This document shows, piece by piece, positions 31,501 to 45,222 of a stretch of 64,000 nucleotides of DNA (positions are counted from its first letter, which is position 1; each line of letters begins with the position of its first letter). A program made the translations under genes and the position numbers. The DNA lies in NCBI GenBank assembly GCA_004764695.1, contig SMSO01000008.1, positions 967,001-1,031,000 on the forward strand, read 5' to 3'. The stretch comes from Schizochytrium sp. TIO01. Taxonomy: Eukaryota; Sar; Bigyra; Thraustochytrida; Thraustochytriidae. Below the pieces are notes generated by a model, which saw only the letters and a program-made list of their open reading frames with translations, did no database searches and was not told the origin of the DNA.

Positions 31501-33721
31501 CCTAGATTACTTTAAACCTGTAATCTTGGACCCCGTCTCTTCTCAAAATCAGATTGATAGTCGTTTTAGTTCTACCTTTCAATGTACTTTAGCTCGCATC
31601 GCAGATGACCTTGTATTGCAGAGCGTGCGGAAACCTGGCAAGTGGTTGGACAATGCCTATTGGAGACGGGAAGAGAAATGGATGGTATCAAAACTATGGA
31701 TACAAGCTGAGACCTTCAGATGGGTCAGATAGAGCGAATGGTATTGGACTAAAACACTAGCTTAGGTAGCTAGATGCTATTTCCATTGGTAGGAGCTACA
31801 GAGGTATGCTCAGGGTTCTAGCATTGGTTTGTTCGCATAACCTTTCAATTGGTGATCTTAAGAACCCTTCGTCAACTGCCTTCATATTGATTAAGGTTAT
31901 AGCATCTTCAATCGAACCATCACGCAGCTTAATTATTCAAGAAATCTACGAAAGAATAGTATCTTAGCTCATGTCTGCCTTGTCATAGACCAATAGCGTC
32001 ATATGCTTCTACGTAAGCATACAATAAATTACAGTTTACATGAACGATTTTAGTTACGAATTCTTAGACAGATACATGTATATATGTATGTCCTGCCATT
32101 CTGTGCACGGAGACATTCTTGTTAAAGTGCTCTGAGATGAAGCAACCTATCTCGATCTAAATTGAGTTCATCGGGGAACCCCTGGTCTGAAGGATGAGAT
32201 TGAGTTTGGGGCTAGGACAGGATGACACTTTAGGTATTCATCATCATCTGTAGTTGAACGGTGGACGGAAAGCAAATTCCGATCCTACAATGGAAATAAT
32301 GGAGGAGTCAATTATACAACTATTTGATTCTTTATAAAGTAATACAGTGACCTCAGTAGATGCAACGTGAAGAAGTTAGATGACTAGGAAATTGCTACCT
32401 TTCTCAATTACCTGAGGTTTATTTATTGCTCAAGTTCTTACAGAATGCGAGAGAATTTTGTTGTTCAGGAGCTAGTATATGCAATTTCTTCTAATGAAAG
32501 ATAGAAAAAGATGAGTCAAGAGTCTCAGAATGACACTGAGATACAACTTGATCGAATTAATAGTGTTGTATCACCATATTTAGTTTCGATTTAGTTAGAT
32601 TCACCTCCTCAATCATGCGACGCGAGCTCGCGATTTTCCTGTAATCAAAGAACGAGATGTTTGCTCACAGATTCACTGAGATTGGGGGGCGAAAACTCTT
32701 CCAAATTCAAGATTCGCGTTCCTTGAATAAACTTCACTCTACTCCTGACGATTTTCAATGGGTTTCAGAAAAGGATCCTAAAATTATCTGATCACACTAG
32801 AACCTTTTTTTTTTTTTTAAATTTAAAAAAAATAAAATCCTGTGGGGTAAGAAAAAGCGCAGCTTGGTGTTGCTTTGGGGGAAACGCAAAGGCCAAATTC
32901 ATGGAAATGATCTTGAAATCTGTATTTGGAGCGTGCCTCTCTGAGCAGCACTAGGGGGCCCACTGATGCCATAGAAATATACTTAAGCTTGAGTGAATCT
33001 TGAGAAATGCCGAATTAGTAAAGCTCACTGAAATCGTGGCTCGTGGTTCGAAATATCTGCCGACGAACGCCTCCTAGTGGCTATGTCTCAAGGCTTTGAA
33101 CAAAGGCAATAATGGATGAGTCTTCTTCAAACGTCTAATGCAATTGCATCTTTGCTTGACCGAAATCTCGCAATTCAGAGCATTGACGCAGTCACACACT
33201 AAACCATTTGACAGCAACTCGGCCATAGTTTTTTGCTTTCTTTCCGTACAAACCTCGCTGTTTTTGCTTTAGTTTTCAAATGATGAGAAGTAAAGGTATA
33301 CAAACAGGAAAGTGTCGTGCTCACACATACTACTAGTGTGGCAATGTGGTACACTAAAAAAGCGAATCATTGTAAAACATGTTTTATGCTGCGAGTATGG
33401 AAAAGAAGGAATAACATGTTTCTCTCTATACTCGCTTCTCACAGTCACGTACAGAAGTCTTTCATATTTATTTTTTCATGTCAGTCGTAAAGAGTAGTAA
33501 ATTTAGGGTAGACTGAATCTGGGTTGATATGTTTCATCATGTTGGCTTTATCATATCTGATTTCTTTACCTGAGATATACAATGGGCAAGCGTCCGAATA
33601 CCTGAAATAATGCTAGAAATGCTCCTCCAAACGAATTGGAACAACAAATTCAAAACAAATTGGAGCAGCAAAACCAAAACAAGAAGCCTAGTCGTCAAGT
33701 AGTCAATAGACATTCTTCATA
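28563..33721. other. gene-poor AT-rich region
   Basis: About 5.2 kb without a supportable gene. Overlapping minus-strand ORFs at 29364-29923 and a plus-strand ORF at 31466-31732 have no recognisable domains. CCTACCTACC occurs near 29362, a C10 run near 30131, and T15 followed by A-rich sequence near 32810. No RNA gene was seen. Confidence 0.5.
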
Positions 33722-35083
33722 ATGATGGCCCCTTACAGTCTGCTGATGGTCTTCTTGGCTATATCAGCCACAGTAGGTGAGGCTCGCATTGGCTTACACG
33801 ATAAGTGGGTGCGTCCCAGCCCGGCAAAGGCTATCGATATGCGCCACCTTGCTTCATCCGGAGACCTAGCGTCTCCTCAGCAGATTAACTTGCGCATTGT
33901 CGGTGAGAATGATGGAACTTGGACGTACTTAGTACAATTTGCTACCAATAATAGTGTAGCAGCGCCATCAACGACTTGCGCAGCGTGGATCGAGGGTAAC
34001 TCGGACAACACTATCCAAGGCACAGGGTCTAGCTCTGTCTACTCGGATCTTGTATACGAAGGGTCTTACTCCCTAATTGCGGATAACTACCACTCGCCGT
34101 ATTTACACAAGTGTGAACTTACGGGTCTGAAGCCGTCTCAAACGTATTTGTACAATGCCCTTGGTAGTGATGAGACTATGAGCTTTACAACACCACCCCT
34201 TGTTAACCCAACAGAAACGTTTTCTGCAATTGTGATGGCAGATGTTGGCCAAACAAATTACAGTAATATGACTATGGCACTAGCTACCGCTGAAATTGTA
34301 GAGAAAGGAATCTCCACTGTAATTTGGCCTGGTGATGTTTCGTATGCTGATGGATATCAGCCTCGCTGGGACACATTTGGTCGGCTTGCACAGCAAATGA
34401 CAAGCCGTGCGGAGACGGTTTGGTCTCCTGGAAACCATGAGTTATACAAGAACGAGGCATTTGTTGCTTACCAGCAGCGATATGCCGGCACTGGACCTAT
34501 GTGGTTTGTCACACAACGTGGGCCTATGACATTGATTAGTCTTTGTACCTATTGTGGCGTTTCCCAAGACTCTGCGCAGTATCGCTGGCTCGAAAGCACA
34601 CTAGAGGAGGTGGACAGAAGCCTGACTCCTTGGCTTGTAGTGATGTTTCATGAACCGTTCTATAGCTCGAATGTTTATAGCGAGCAGCTTCCAGAGTACA
34701 TGCGTGAGCAGATGGAACCCCTTCTTTTCAAATACGGGGTAGATGTGATTTTTACTGGCCACATTCATGCCTATGAGCGTACACATCCTGTGTATAACTT
34801 TACTGTAACTGAGTGTGCGCCGGTCCACATTATCATTGGTGATGGTGGAAATTACGAAGAGGTTTCCAACACATACTACATGACACCGCAGTGGTCTGCT
34901 GAGCGTGACGCTTCCTTTGGCTATGGAACGTTCAACATTATCGACGCTAATCTGGCAAATTGGACATGGAAACGCAACCCAGATGGTTATTATGAGTATC
35001 CTGATCAGACACCATGGCCTGTTATGCCTGAGTATCATCTTATTGATGCTGTTCAGTGGAATCGTACAGCTTGTCGTCAATAG
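33722..35083 (+). CDS. secreted purple acid phosphatase
   Basis: A 453-residue single-exon ORF with a signal peptide (1-21, ending VGEA). It is a binuclear metallophosphoesterase releasing phosphate from organic esters in acidic compartments or outside the cell. A fibronectin-like N-terminal domain (about 50-160, with THTYLYN-like QTYLYNALG) precedes the catalytic domain, as in plant, fungal and oomycete enzymes. Metal-ligand motifs occur in order: ADVG (Asp174, usually GDxG), GDVSYADGY (Asp205, Tyr208, the tyrosinate giving the purple colour), GNHE (Asn238), FHEP (His310) and GHIHAYER (His347, His349). All seven expected ligands are present. Several N-glycosylation sequons suit a secreted protein. 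Two adjacent ATG codons open the frame; the first is used. Confident in function, not in localisation. Confidence 0.95.
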   Translation: MMAPYSLLMVFLAISATVGEARIGLHDKWVRPSPAKAIDMRHLASSGDLASPQQINLRIVGENDGTWTYLVQFATNNSVAAPSTTCAAWIEGNSDNTIQGTGSSSVYSDLVYEGSYSLIADNYHSPYLHKCELTGLKPSQTYLYNALGSDETMSFTTPPLVNPTETFSAIVMADVGQTNYSNMTMALATAEIVEKGISTVIWPGDVSYADGYQPRWDTFGRLAQQMTSRAETVWSPGNHELYKNEAFVAYQQRYAGTGPMWFVTQRGPMTLISLCTYCGVSQDSAQYRWLESTLEEVDRSLTPWLVVMFHEPFYSSNVYSEQLPEYMREQMEPLLFKYGVDVIFTGHIHAYERTHPVYNFTVTECAPVHIIIGDGGNYEEVSNTYYMTPQWSAERDASFGYGTFNIIDANLANWTWKRNPDGYYEYPDQTPWPVMPEYHLIDAVQWNRTACRQ

Positions 35084-38000
35084 CTCCAAAGAAGAAATGG
35101 ATTTACCAACTTTAGAAAATGTAATCCACATAAATCAGTTACGTTTACTCTTTTCAGACTTTTTGTATTGCTAAGAGATGAGTCTGATCAGTTATAGGTT
35201 GGCTCTGAAGATCGGAGTGAGAGGCTTGAAGAATGTTCAAGGAGGCTTGGCAAACTTTGGCTTTACCTGAAATTGAATTATAGAACAAACTTAATTTTTT
35301 TTAATGCTAGAATTAAGAGACAAAGACAACACTAGACCCAATTGAAGAAATTAAGTTAGCTTGTCTTCGCAACTATCGATTTAAATTCCACCATATTCAA
35401 TCTGAGGGAATATGGACGCCCAGTTCTAGTCTTGGGTAGCCTAAGATCACAATCACCCATCTAATTGTGATCCTGAGTATTTTTTAAATCCTTGAGGGTT
35501 AACAATTGAGCATCGCGAAATATTTGAAAATGTATTACTAACGTTTTGTGTCATGAAGTATTTTATTTCTTTATTCAAAGGCAGCCGATACATGTGTAGT
35601 CTGACAGTTTCTCTTGAATCTTCCTTTAAACTCGTTAATTTATAATCTTATCTACCTTAGTATGTGCTTTTGGACCTGAGCTAGATCCCAATCCAACATG
35701 TCTCTAAAGAAAGGAGGTTTGCACAAGATATATGAGACACATCGCTGAGAGCGGAGACTTCAGCAGATTTCTTTTCTTATCATCTAGCCAGACGCTCTCA
35801 ATAAAGTAAGTACTTCCCCTGCAAGTACCAGAACAGAATAGCTCACAACCTCTTAATCACACTCTTCAATAACTTGTGCTTGTTCAAACATCATTTCGTT
35901 ATAAAGGGCTTGTATCCTATAGAAAACTGAATATAAGTGGCGTTGTTATCTGTGGGCCACTTTGGGAGTATCCTTCTTGATAAGACCCTAGACTTCCTTT
36001 CTCCTCTAAGGTATAGCTCGAATCTCCTGTCATAATTATTGGGACACACTTCTGATAATAAGTCAAGCAAGCAACACAATTGTCAAAGCAAACTAAGTCT
36101 AACTTTAATATATTCGACATGAGCCAATAAAACAATCCAATTCGATTCCTTATGCCAAATTCTCCGTGTTTCAGAAGAGCACATATTTTGTGGATGGAAT
36201 ATGGATAAAACATGTTTCGACTGAGTCCTTGGTTGCAGTAGGTATTGGCGCGTACTCGTGTCGTGGTGTTTACATTGCGACCTTTCTCGTTGCACCAATC
36301 GGTCAATTAGGGAAAGGGACTGCGGGAAGTAACTTTGGGTCCACTGTATTTCCCAAATTTGGGTTGTGCAGTACCCTGCCTAGTCATAGAAGTAGAAGTA
36401 TCTTTTCACTCTGTTTGCGTTAAAAACAAACGACTCTCTAGTAAAAGCTGCAAATATTGAAAATTGATATCCTCCAAAAGGCTAGTTTTGTTGAGCGAGT
36501 ACAACGAGGGAAAAGGTAATAGTATGCAGAATAAAAAAAACTCCAATTGCCCTTGCTAGATTCACAGATGTGGTTAATATTGTTCGAAGAAGACTGTAAC
36601 TTGTGACGAGTAGATCTTACTTCCAACCTACCTACTATTCTGATTCTCTCGACATTGGTACTGCTGACGCAAACCTTTGCTAGTCCATGTGTGCTTTGCT
36701 ACTCAGGGTGCAGATCGGTTGATGTACAGGTTTAGCATTGCCTTGTGCGGAGGTAATTTATTACGCCACTTCAGGCCCTGTATTGTAGATTTGAATAACT
36801 TTCGGCACATGCTAGATACGTTCAACTTCTCGTAGTAGAAAAACTACAATTTTCTTTTATTTTTGTTTGCGCCAAGACAAGGCGGCGGGAAGGTGAGACC
36901 TCTGTGTTTCTATTGTGTTGTGTTGGGAGTATGCGGGGATAGGAAGTCCACGAAGTTGCAAAAACGCGTCGATCCAGGGTTGCACCAAGAATCTCACACA
37001 TGATGTTTGATTTAAGGTTACCATAAGAGCAATTATTTAGTTGCAAGGAGAAAAACTCTTGCACCTTTCATTAGAGTCCCGTAGGGAACTGATTCTTGCC
37101 AGAAAGTGCTCATTGTGTGCTGAGCTCTCCAATCGAAGGAAGGAACTAGTGGACAAGACATTGCTAGAGTTCTTGGCGTCCCTTTATAAAACCCCAGTAG
37201 ACATAAGGTTTACAATGGAGCAAGAATAGGCAGCCAGACTCATGTAGCTGCCGGAGCAAAGAACTAGAAGCGTGAATAGACATTAGTTACATCCAAGTAT
37301 GGTGTAACTTGAATCGATGGTTGGAGAAGTTGGATTAATCTTACCCCATCGATTATCTCTAACAACTTTCAACAATGTCTTAATCTCCCCGATTATTAAA
37401 TGAATCCATCGTGAGACAGGTCCAAGAAGCAAAACATGATTTGCATCGTATAAATTGCATCTTCATATATTGGCCTCAATGGACTAGTGTTGAGTTGCCT
37501 AGTTACGAATTCAAGTAAGTTCATCTGTATGAGTATGATGCGTTAGCCTTGCTCCGTGTTGAGTTGACGTTAAGTTGCTGCTTGGCGGCGCTCCCAACGA
37601 TAAAATTTATCAGATATCCTTGACCTTTAGAGCGTCTTTGAAACGTCATCAATTGTTTGATCAAAACGCGCACTATTATTCACTGGGACAAAAACTTGGT
37701 TTGAGGGCGTTTTCGTTGTCTAATCCACAAGTCTAGATTAGTATTAACATATCCCCCACCTTGATCTACTTGGCGAATGAGAGGCTCTGATCACCCCGAA
37801 TAGTAAGGTTGTCGAATGAAGGGATTTCCACGACCTTGAACAGCAAGTATATTGAATGAAGGGATCCTTAAAAACAATAATTCTGGTGGAAAACAGGGAT
37901 TTACACCATCGTGAGAAGAAACTCTGACAAACAAAGGGATTTCCATTATCCTGAGAAGCAAATATACAAGAGACTCCTTAAGTTGTTGGCAATGTGGCTC

Positions 38001-41000
38001 ATGCTGACAATAGCAACAATATCTTGTTGGGGAGTATAACCTCAAATCGAATTTTGTACGGGCGAGATCACTGTCTAACCTTTAAAGTCTGTGACATGTA
38101 ACTAAAGTTCCTTGGAACTTGCTAACTCTGTATTGGGTGACGACGAGCAATGCGAGTCGAGTGATCTGCACACGAGTCTTTGTCTAAAGCTTTGAAAAGC
38201 CTCATGATGATTCCGTATGTTTGTCTACTCCGGTGAAAATCACCCTCATGCTTTTAGACATAACAACAAGTACCATAGATACAAGGAGTCCTGAGGAAAG
38301 CTTGTGTACACAGCAAGCCATATACGCGATCTGTTGTTTGTGCTATCGCCGCCGAGCACGTATGATTAATAGGATCGATATTTGCAGAAGCGGGATAGTG
38401 CTAGGACTCCTGCAACGCCGGCTCGTATCTCGTGAACAGGCTTGCCGTTCGTGAATCTTCTGAACTATGCCTCATACTCCTCCTCTAAAAGTAGCTATGA
38501 TGGCACTAAAGTATCATTTGCTGCAGACCATATTTTCACGAGGCTCAGCATGTACAGTATAAACGGTCGGCTTGGAGTCTTTGGAGTCCTGTTGCCTGTG
38601 CTTGCATCTGATAACGATGATTTTAGACCTGATAGGTGCCGCTCACGCTGCCACGAGCTCGTTTGAGTCGGTAAACGACGAAGAAGCTTCTTCTATTGCC
38701 TGTTGTGAAAAAAAAGTGCTACATTGTATTAGTATGAGTATTAGGAGTAGCAGATGGCGTTTGAGCTTCTTTTCGCTCTAGTTATTAGGCGATGCCCCGG
38801 AGCACTAGTAGTAGACTCTGTAGCTGGAGGACGAACCCAGGGAGTCGTGAAAGTAAACTGCATGTGCTAATTGGTGAAGTGGTTCTTTGTACAAAAGAAA
38901 CAGCTAAATAAATTATCCAGAAGAATTGAGTAGTAGTACTACCTTAGTAACTTGTATGGAGAAGCGGCGTAGAACCGTGCGGATCGAGGGACTTGGAACC
39001 AATAAAATAACTCTACCATGTGCGTGGCCTGAAGCGAGGCAACTTGCAATTTCACGGGACCGAGATCGTCGCTACATTGGGTGCCTTAGTGGATGTTTTG
39101 CTTATCAACTATCTGTAAACAGCACACTGAGGGAGAGCAAGCCGCATTGTTGTTGCTTCTTTGGTCAGCCATCTGAAACATTACAAGAGAGACAATAAAT
39201 CCATTCTTCAATGTGGTAGGAAAGGATGTCTCTTTTAGATGCGAGAGGTGGGTTAGGTTTTTCTCAGTTCAAAGACTTCACAGAATTGAGAATTTTATTT
39301 TCAAGTGTTGAGAAGATGGAAGCGTAGCGCCCGAACACGATAGACCGGTTGGTAAAATGTTTGGCAAACTTATTTACCAGTGCTGCCTGGGCATGCACTG
39401 AATTAGCCTTTTGGCAATTGCTGGTGTTTGAGGAACTTTGTCCACCAGCCCGCCTGAATAAATAGAAAAGGTCGACTAATACTTGAATATAGAAAACTAA
39501 AGAACCTCAAGTCACTGCTCATTTTTTGAGGAGAAAGAAAATAAACATATGCTTTCAAATTCTCTGCACTGACACTATTATTGAAAAGAAAAAATAAGAA
39601 AAGAAAAGAAGAGAAACCTAAAATCTAAATCACTCATTTCCTTTCCCGAAAGGAAATGTAGTCCATGGCCGTCCTTGACGCAAACCTTTGGTACGCGTGC
39701 TTGCGTAGGATATCCGATTAAATTACGCAAGAGCCTACGTCCTCCCGGAGCTACTTGAGTGTGACGGAGCAAAACTCTAGTTGCCACGAGCTTCTCTTTT
39801 TAACTGTTGTCCAGGACCTGCAGGGAAAACACAACTCTAAGAGGAAACTTGCTCTTGCCCAGCTCTCAATACATTTTAGAAAGTGCAATGCATTTGCAAA
39901 TTGGAGAATGACCAAAGAAATTAAAATTTAATTCCTGGGTAATATTTGGCTAATAATACCCTCTACGCATTAAATATTTGCAAGCAGAAGAGCCACTTAA
40001 TTGCTCTATCGCCTAGCATATTTTTGTCCGAGGGTGAAGTCTACGTTGATAACTTGCTCTCCTGAGAATTGGAAACTTTGTAGCACCTTCTGCTGGAAAG
40101 AAAAGAATGCAGCGTGTCCATTGTCTCATACAAAGTAGTTATGAAATCCTGTGCGACTTCAAAAACAGCATATACCTGGTTTGATCAACATAAGACTCAG
40201 CGGCTCATTTTCTGGGGATACATTAATATTAAACCAACTACATTGATTGTTAAACACCTATGAGAGATCATCATCATGTCTTGCAGTTGCTTTATATGTC
40301 CGATTTAAATCGCGAAAGATTATTTCAATTAAACCACCTTCAAATTTTAGGCCACCATGACATCAAGGTTTCATCAATTTCGTACGTACCAGAAAAGTAG
40401 AGAATACTAGAACTACTTAGTGATTGCACTAGCAGGGGAAATAGTGCTACTAATGAAATACCCAATTGGCTGTTTTCTATAAAGGATATGAAGCGGACAA
40501 ACTGTTGAAACGCAGCTATCGAGCGATTTACCGCTCTTGCGAGCAGACGAGCAGTAGCTACGAGCGTGGGCGAGCAGGCACCCCGCCAAGTAAACTGCAC
40601 GAGGTCTGCTCGAGAACGCCGGGCGAGCAAGAGGTCGGCGGTGCTACGAACTAACTTTTAGCTCTCGGAAGTGCTACAAATGGTTCGCTAGCCATTTTAA
40701 GAAGCAGGAAGGAGCCGCCTATTCATAGCACTTCCCATTCGGCTTTACGTCGCTTCGCTGACACTGTAGTTTGTCTTCTAAGAAGCATAGGTTAAGGAGG
40801 AGACGGCGCAAGGGATGCAAGATGCTGAGTCGGCCGATTGATTGTAGCTGCGCATGTGCGATTCAGTCTCCGCACCCAGACAGAGGAATGAAACAGAAAA
40901 AAAGAAAAAAAGAGTAATAATGTTTATTGATAATGTAGCAAACTACTCAAATAGCTTTTTCTGTCTCTCCGGAGACTCCTGTAAACCCTTTTTAATCTCT

Positions 41001-41123
41001 GCCTCCTCTTATTTCAAAATTACATCTTTGAAAGTAAAGAAATATTATTTCTTAATAATGTATTTTAGTAGTAGTACTTTAGTGATGAATAGTAAAAAAA
41101 ATGCATGTTAAAGCAGCAATTGA
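35084..41123. other. gene desert, AT-rich
   Basis: About 6 kb after the phosphatase gene with no supportable coding sequence. A minus-strand ORF at 35917-36306 (129 codons, Cys-containing) and plus-strand frames at 38221-39198 have no motifs I recognise. A GC-rich island with repeated CGAGCA units lies at 40540-40630. Confidence 0.5.
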
Positions 41124-41485
<362 letters not shown>

Positions 41486-44400
41486 TAAAGACAGAGTGTC
41501 AACATATTAATAGTCAAGGTAGAAAGGTAGCACATTATTTTTGCATATTTCTCCGCCTTAGAGTAGGACTCATGGCTCCAGTTGTAGCTCATAGCTCTCA
41601 TAGTCTCATTTGTAGCCACAAGTGAAGATCAATCCTCAAGCAAAGGTAGAGAAGTCGTAACTATGCAATTCTCTTTTTCTTTGTTAAGTTTTTATTTTTA
41701 ATTTAAAATTTATATACTATAACACACTTATTTCTCTCGCTAAGTCTATTAAAGAGAAAAATAAAAGTGGTAATACATTCTTTAATGCGTAAGACCCCTC
41801 CACCCAAAATAACCTCGGGCTCGGCACTTTTGTTGCGCCCAACCTTTTGTTGAGCCCAACCCTGCGATCCATCAGCAGCAGAAGCCTGTTTAGAACTAGT
41901 ACTTTAGGACTAGTACACACTACGCTTGCTTTTCTTTTCTTCTTAATTCATAGAAAGAAATCCCATGCGGCCGCTAGCTCTTGCGCATCAGGGAATTTAA
42001 GGCGTCGCTTGACGCCAGAAGAGCCCAATCTTTCGTTTGGATTACGTATCCTGAACTGCCACGCGGCAACCGACGCCAACAAACAAAAAGGAGGAAAACA
42101 CAGCGAGATGGCCTCTTGGACCTTGGGCAGATAACATAGGATCCAGCAACACTTCGCGGGGTCTTTCTTTCACTTTATCTTCACTTTAAAACGTTTTTTG
42201 TTTCAAGTCATCATTAGATAAATTTCGATAATTGATTTTTATTTGATTTTTAAAGAAAAAAGAAAAAAGAAAAGACCAACCTGAAATATGCAGTTAACTT
42301 TAATAATTATAGAATGTAATATAATATATTAAGAGGTGGAAATTAGCAACTAAATCATTGTACGAGGCGTGGAAAGTTGAGTCATGGCTTTGGGGAATGT
42401 AGCATCAAAATGACAAACCATAAAAAATCAGGACAGATGCAAACAACCACTACTGTATAATGCCTGCTGTGCTAGCGAAGATTGGACCGTAAAAGGAAAG
42501 AAGCGATCTTGCCTACAGAAATGTGCGCGTAAACAGAAAGATAATGATGGGTTACATACGCTGTTTACCTATGGTGAAAATGCGGTCGTGGCTAGCCCTA
42601 GTTTCAACCATTTCTCACATAGGCACCATCAATTACGGTATGCACGGTAGTTGAATTGATTCAGATCCAACGTGGACATTCACAGCTGGTAGTCTGGGTT
42701 TGTGAGCATCAGCTGCTTTGGCTAATCACAGGACTGCGTCAACAACATTTTTTCAAAAAAGTTTCCACAAATTGTTTTTAGTAGGTGGTAATGACTCCGC
42801 AAGGAGAAGAGAATTGGTAGATTTACTACGATAATGTACAGAAGCAGGAGGGGATCATTCCAATGGCATTACTAGCTGATAGTAAACCTAGTAGCCGTCT
42901 CTTTCCTAGCTAGAGGCTCTTTCCGATTGTGTAATGAACAGGTCTCGCAGTTGAAGTTGCTTGAGACTTGGAGGCGTGTTGCTCGTTTAAACCAAGGCAG
43001 AACAGGGTTCATCTAGCATTTGCTATTGCTATAAGGAGTTTAATACCTACGAGCTTTGGACCTCGCACCACGATGGTAGTATTACAATCTTGGTACTCTA
43101 AGAAAGCAAGAATTTTAAGGAAATTCTCGTTACTTTGGCGGCCGTGCGTCAAGTGTCGTAATTTCACGGTGTCTTTTTATGTTTGAGCGTTTTCCATGCA
43201 TGCTTAGATTGTTATGTTTGTACTCATCAAGAGGCCAACAACTCTAGCCACCAGTTTGTATCATGGATACGATGGTAATTTCAGGTTTTGATGAGTACCC
43301 TTGGCTTCGTGACTAATTTCTATATTTCTATTTTAATAAAAAAAAAGAAAAAAAAAAAAGAGTTCTCTGCCTTCTCAAATGAAATGCAACATCCTGATAA
43401 GATAGAACTTGTTATTAAAAAAAGTAAAAAAAAAAAAAGTATGTAAGGCCTCAGTCTGCAACATATTTTATAATTTTTATTTTAAAAGTGAAAACAAAAA
43501 GCTAAATTAAAAAAGAACAAAAAACAAATTGGCTGTAGCCATAGAATAAAGCGAATGAATCGATCCGCCTGGTGCTGCTATAAGCAAAGAGTAAGCTGTA
43601 GCTTGTACCGCTCTCTTGGTATTTGCGTCCTCTGCAGCTCAAAGTTTCACGTCATCATCACGACAAAACAAATGGCGGAAGGCTTTGCGCCCCACCCTCG
43701 CCACTATCGCCGCTTCTCGATGGGTCCTGTTCATTATTTTGCCCTTAAAAAAAGAAGGCATACCCCTTCTTGATGACGAGACATGACGCGTATGAAAACA
43801 CAGTAGATTGTCTTGGCCTCAGGCACGAGCGCGAGATGGGCTCAGAAAAACACAGGGCGTCATTCCTGCAAGACGTCGGCTTGGAATGATGATGGTATAG
43901 TCAGGAGACTCTGGAGAGTGAACGTGGTGCTACAAATCAACCTGTAAGTTTTGCGAGGCAGCTTTCGTAAGTTACTTCAATTACTTGAAGTCTGGTTATT
44001 TTTATTTTTATTTGTTGTTGTTGTTGTTGAAAAAAAGGAAAAAAAAGGTTTTATAACACTCTACAAAATAGAATAATAAATACATACGCAGCTTGAAGTA
44101 GGAAGGTACCTTACTTGAAGTTTCGGATTAAAACTACCAACCAATCCTTTTATAGAATATGTGTCAATAATTTTTCTTCTCTGTAACATTACATGGGTTG
44201 ACTGGATTAATCTTGTTGGCATGGAGAACGAACATCGAATACCTACTGCGCTAATAGCTCTATCCTAACACTCCCTGCAGAGTAGTTAGTATACGAGGAT
44301 TTGTCATTTCCACAAAAGGTTTGCTTTGCAGATACCTGAAGTTCTTGCGATCACATGCGCGCTAGAACGTTGCATGAGGGCACAAGCCAGCCAGCTCTCT

Positions 44401-44724
44401 GCCTCGACCGAGCCTGCTTTTTGCTGCGTGCCGCTTCATGCTACGAGCTCAGTCTCAGAACCTATAGCCGGCAGCTCCCTCGTAAACCCTAGCGAAACTA
44501 AGCGCCTTTGCTCTGTCTTTGCACGTTTGGCTGTAACTTGCGTCAAACCTGCGCTACACGTACGTAGCTGCTGGAGCCCGTGCTACGGTACCTGCGAGCA
44601 GTAATCTTGCCAGGGTTAAGACAATCCAATTTGGCGGTAAGCATGAATAACACCCTTCATGAACACGGGCGCTGCTACTACCTGGTTCTTCATGATACGC
44701 TGTTTCGCATGTTGGTCATGTCAC
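41486..44724. other. gene desert
   Basis: 3.2 kb with no supportable gene. It contains A-rich runs at 43340-43360 and 43415-43440 and a (GTT)n run at 44010-44030. An ORF at 44326-44604 is GC-rich but has no recognisable domain. Confidence 0.5.
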
Positions 44725-45222
44725 TCACTCACTGTCCGTGGCCAACTTGAGCGTGGAAAGGAAGAAACTTGAGGGTGTCCCAGAATTGATTGCGGTGTCG
44801 CTCGTGCTGTGTCGGTCAGGGTCCAGTTGCTGCCTAGGCTTGCGAAGGAGGTGGGCGGGGCCACGGCGTCTTGTGGAGAGAGTCTCCTGAGTTTCGCGCG
44901 CGAGCGCTGTTCGACGAAAAGATGCCGCCGCGCCCGCTCTCCAATCCTCGCAGGCCCGAAGGCTTCGATTCGTTAAACACGGCAAATTCTTAACCCAAGC
45001 CGAGCGAGTCCAATGCCAAGACGGAGTGGAGTCACTCTGTTTGGCAGCTTGGATGAAGATGGACGTGTCTGCGTATGGAGAGAGGTTTCCTAGCGCCCAA
45101 TCCGAGAGATCTTGGCGGACCTCCTCGGCTGAGTCGTCAGAAAACTTGAATGCTTTGACGCCACGCCGCGCCTGTAGAAGAGGCAAGTTTGCGAGTTTCG
45201 AGGGCGTTCGGGCCAAACGCAC
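44725..45222 (-). CDS. hypothetical 165-residue protein, doubtful
   Basis: A minus-strand ORF in a GC-rich island within the AT-rich desert. Its first 25 residues (MRLARTPSKLANLPLLQARR and following) are Arg/Lys-rich without acidic residues, like a mitochondrial presequence. A coherent helix-like stretch follows (SAEEVRQDLSDWALGNLSPY). The second half is Arg/Ser/Thr-rich and looks less like a folded protein. It could be a small mitochondrial protein, perhaps with an unrecognised intron, or a chance ORF caused by local GC content. I recognise no family. Confidence 0.28.
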   Translation of the reverse strand: MRLARTPSKLANLPLLQARRGVKAFKFSDDSAEEVRQDLSDWALGNLSPYADTSIFIQAAKQSDSTPSWHWTRSAWVKNLPCLTNRSLRACEDWRAGAAASFRRTALARETQETLSTRRRGPAHLLRKPRQQLDPDRHSTSDTAINSGTPSSFFLSTLKLATDSE

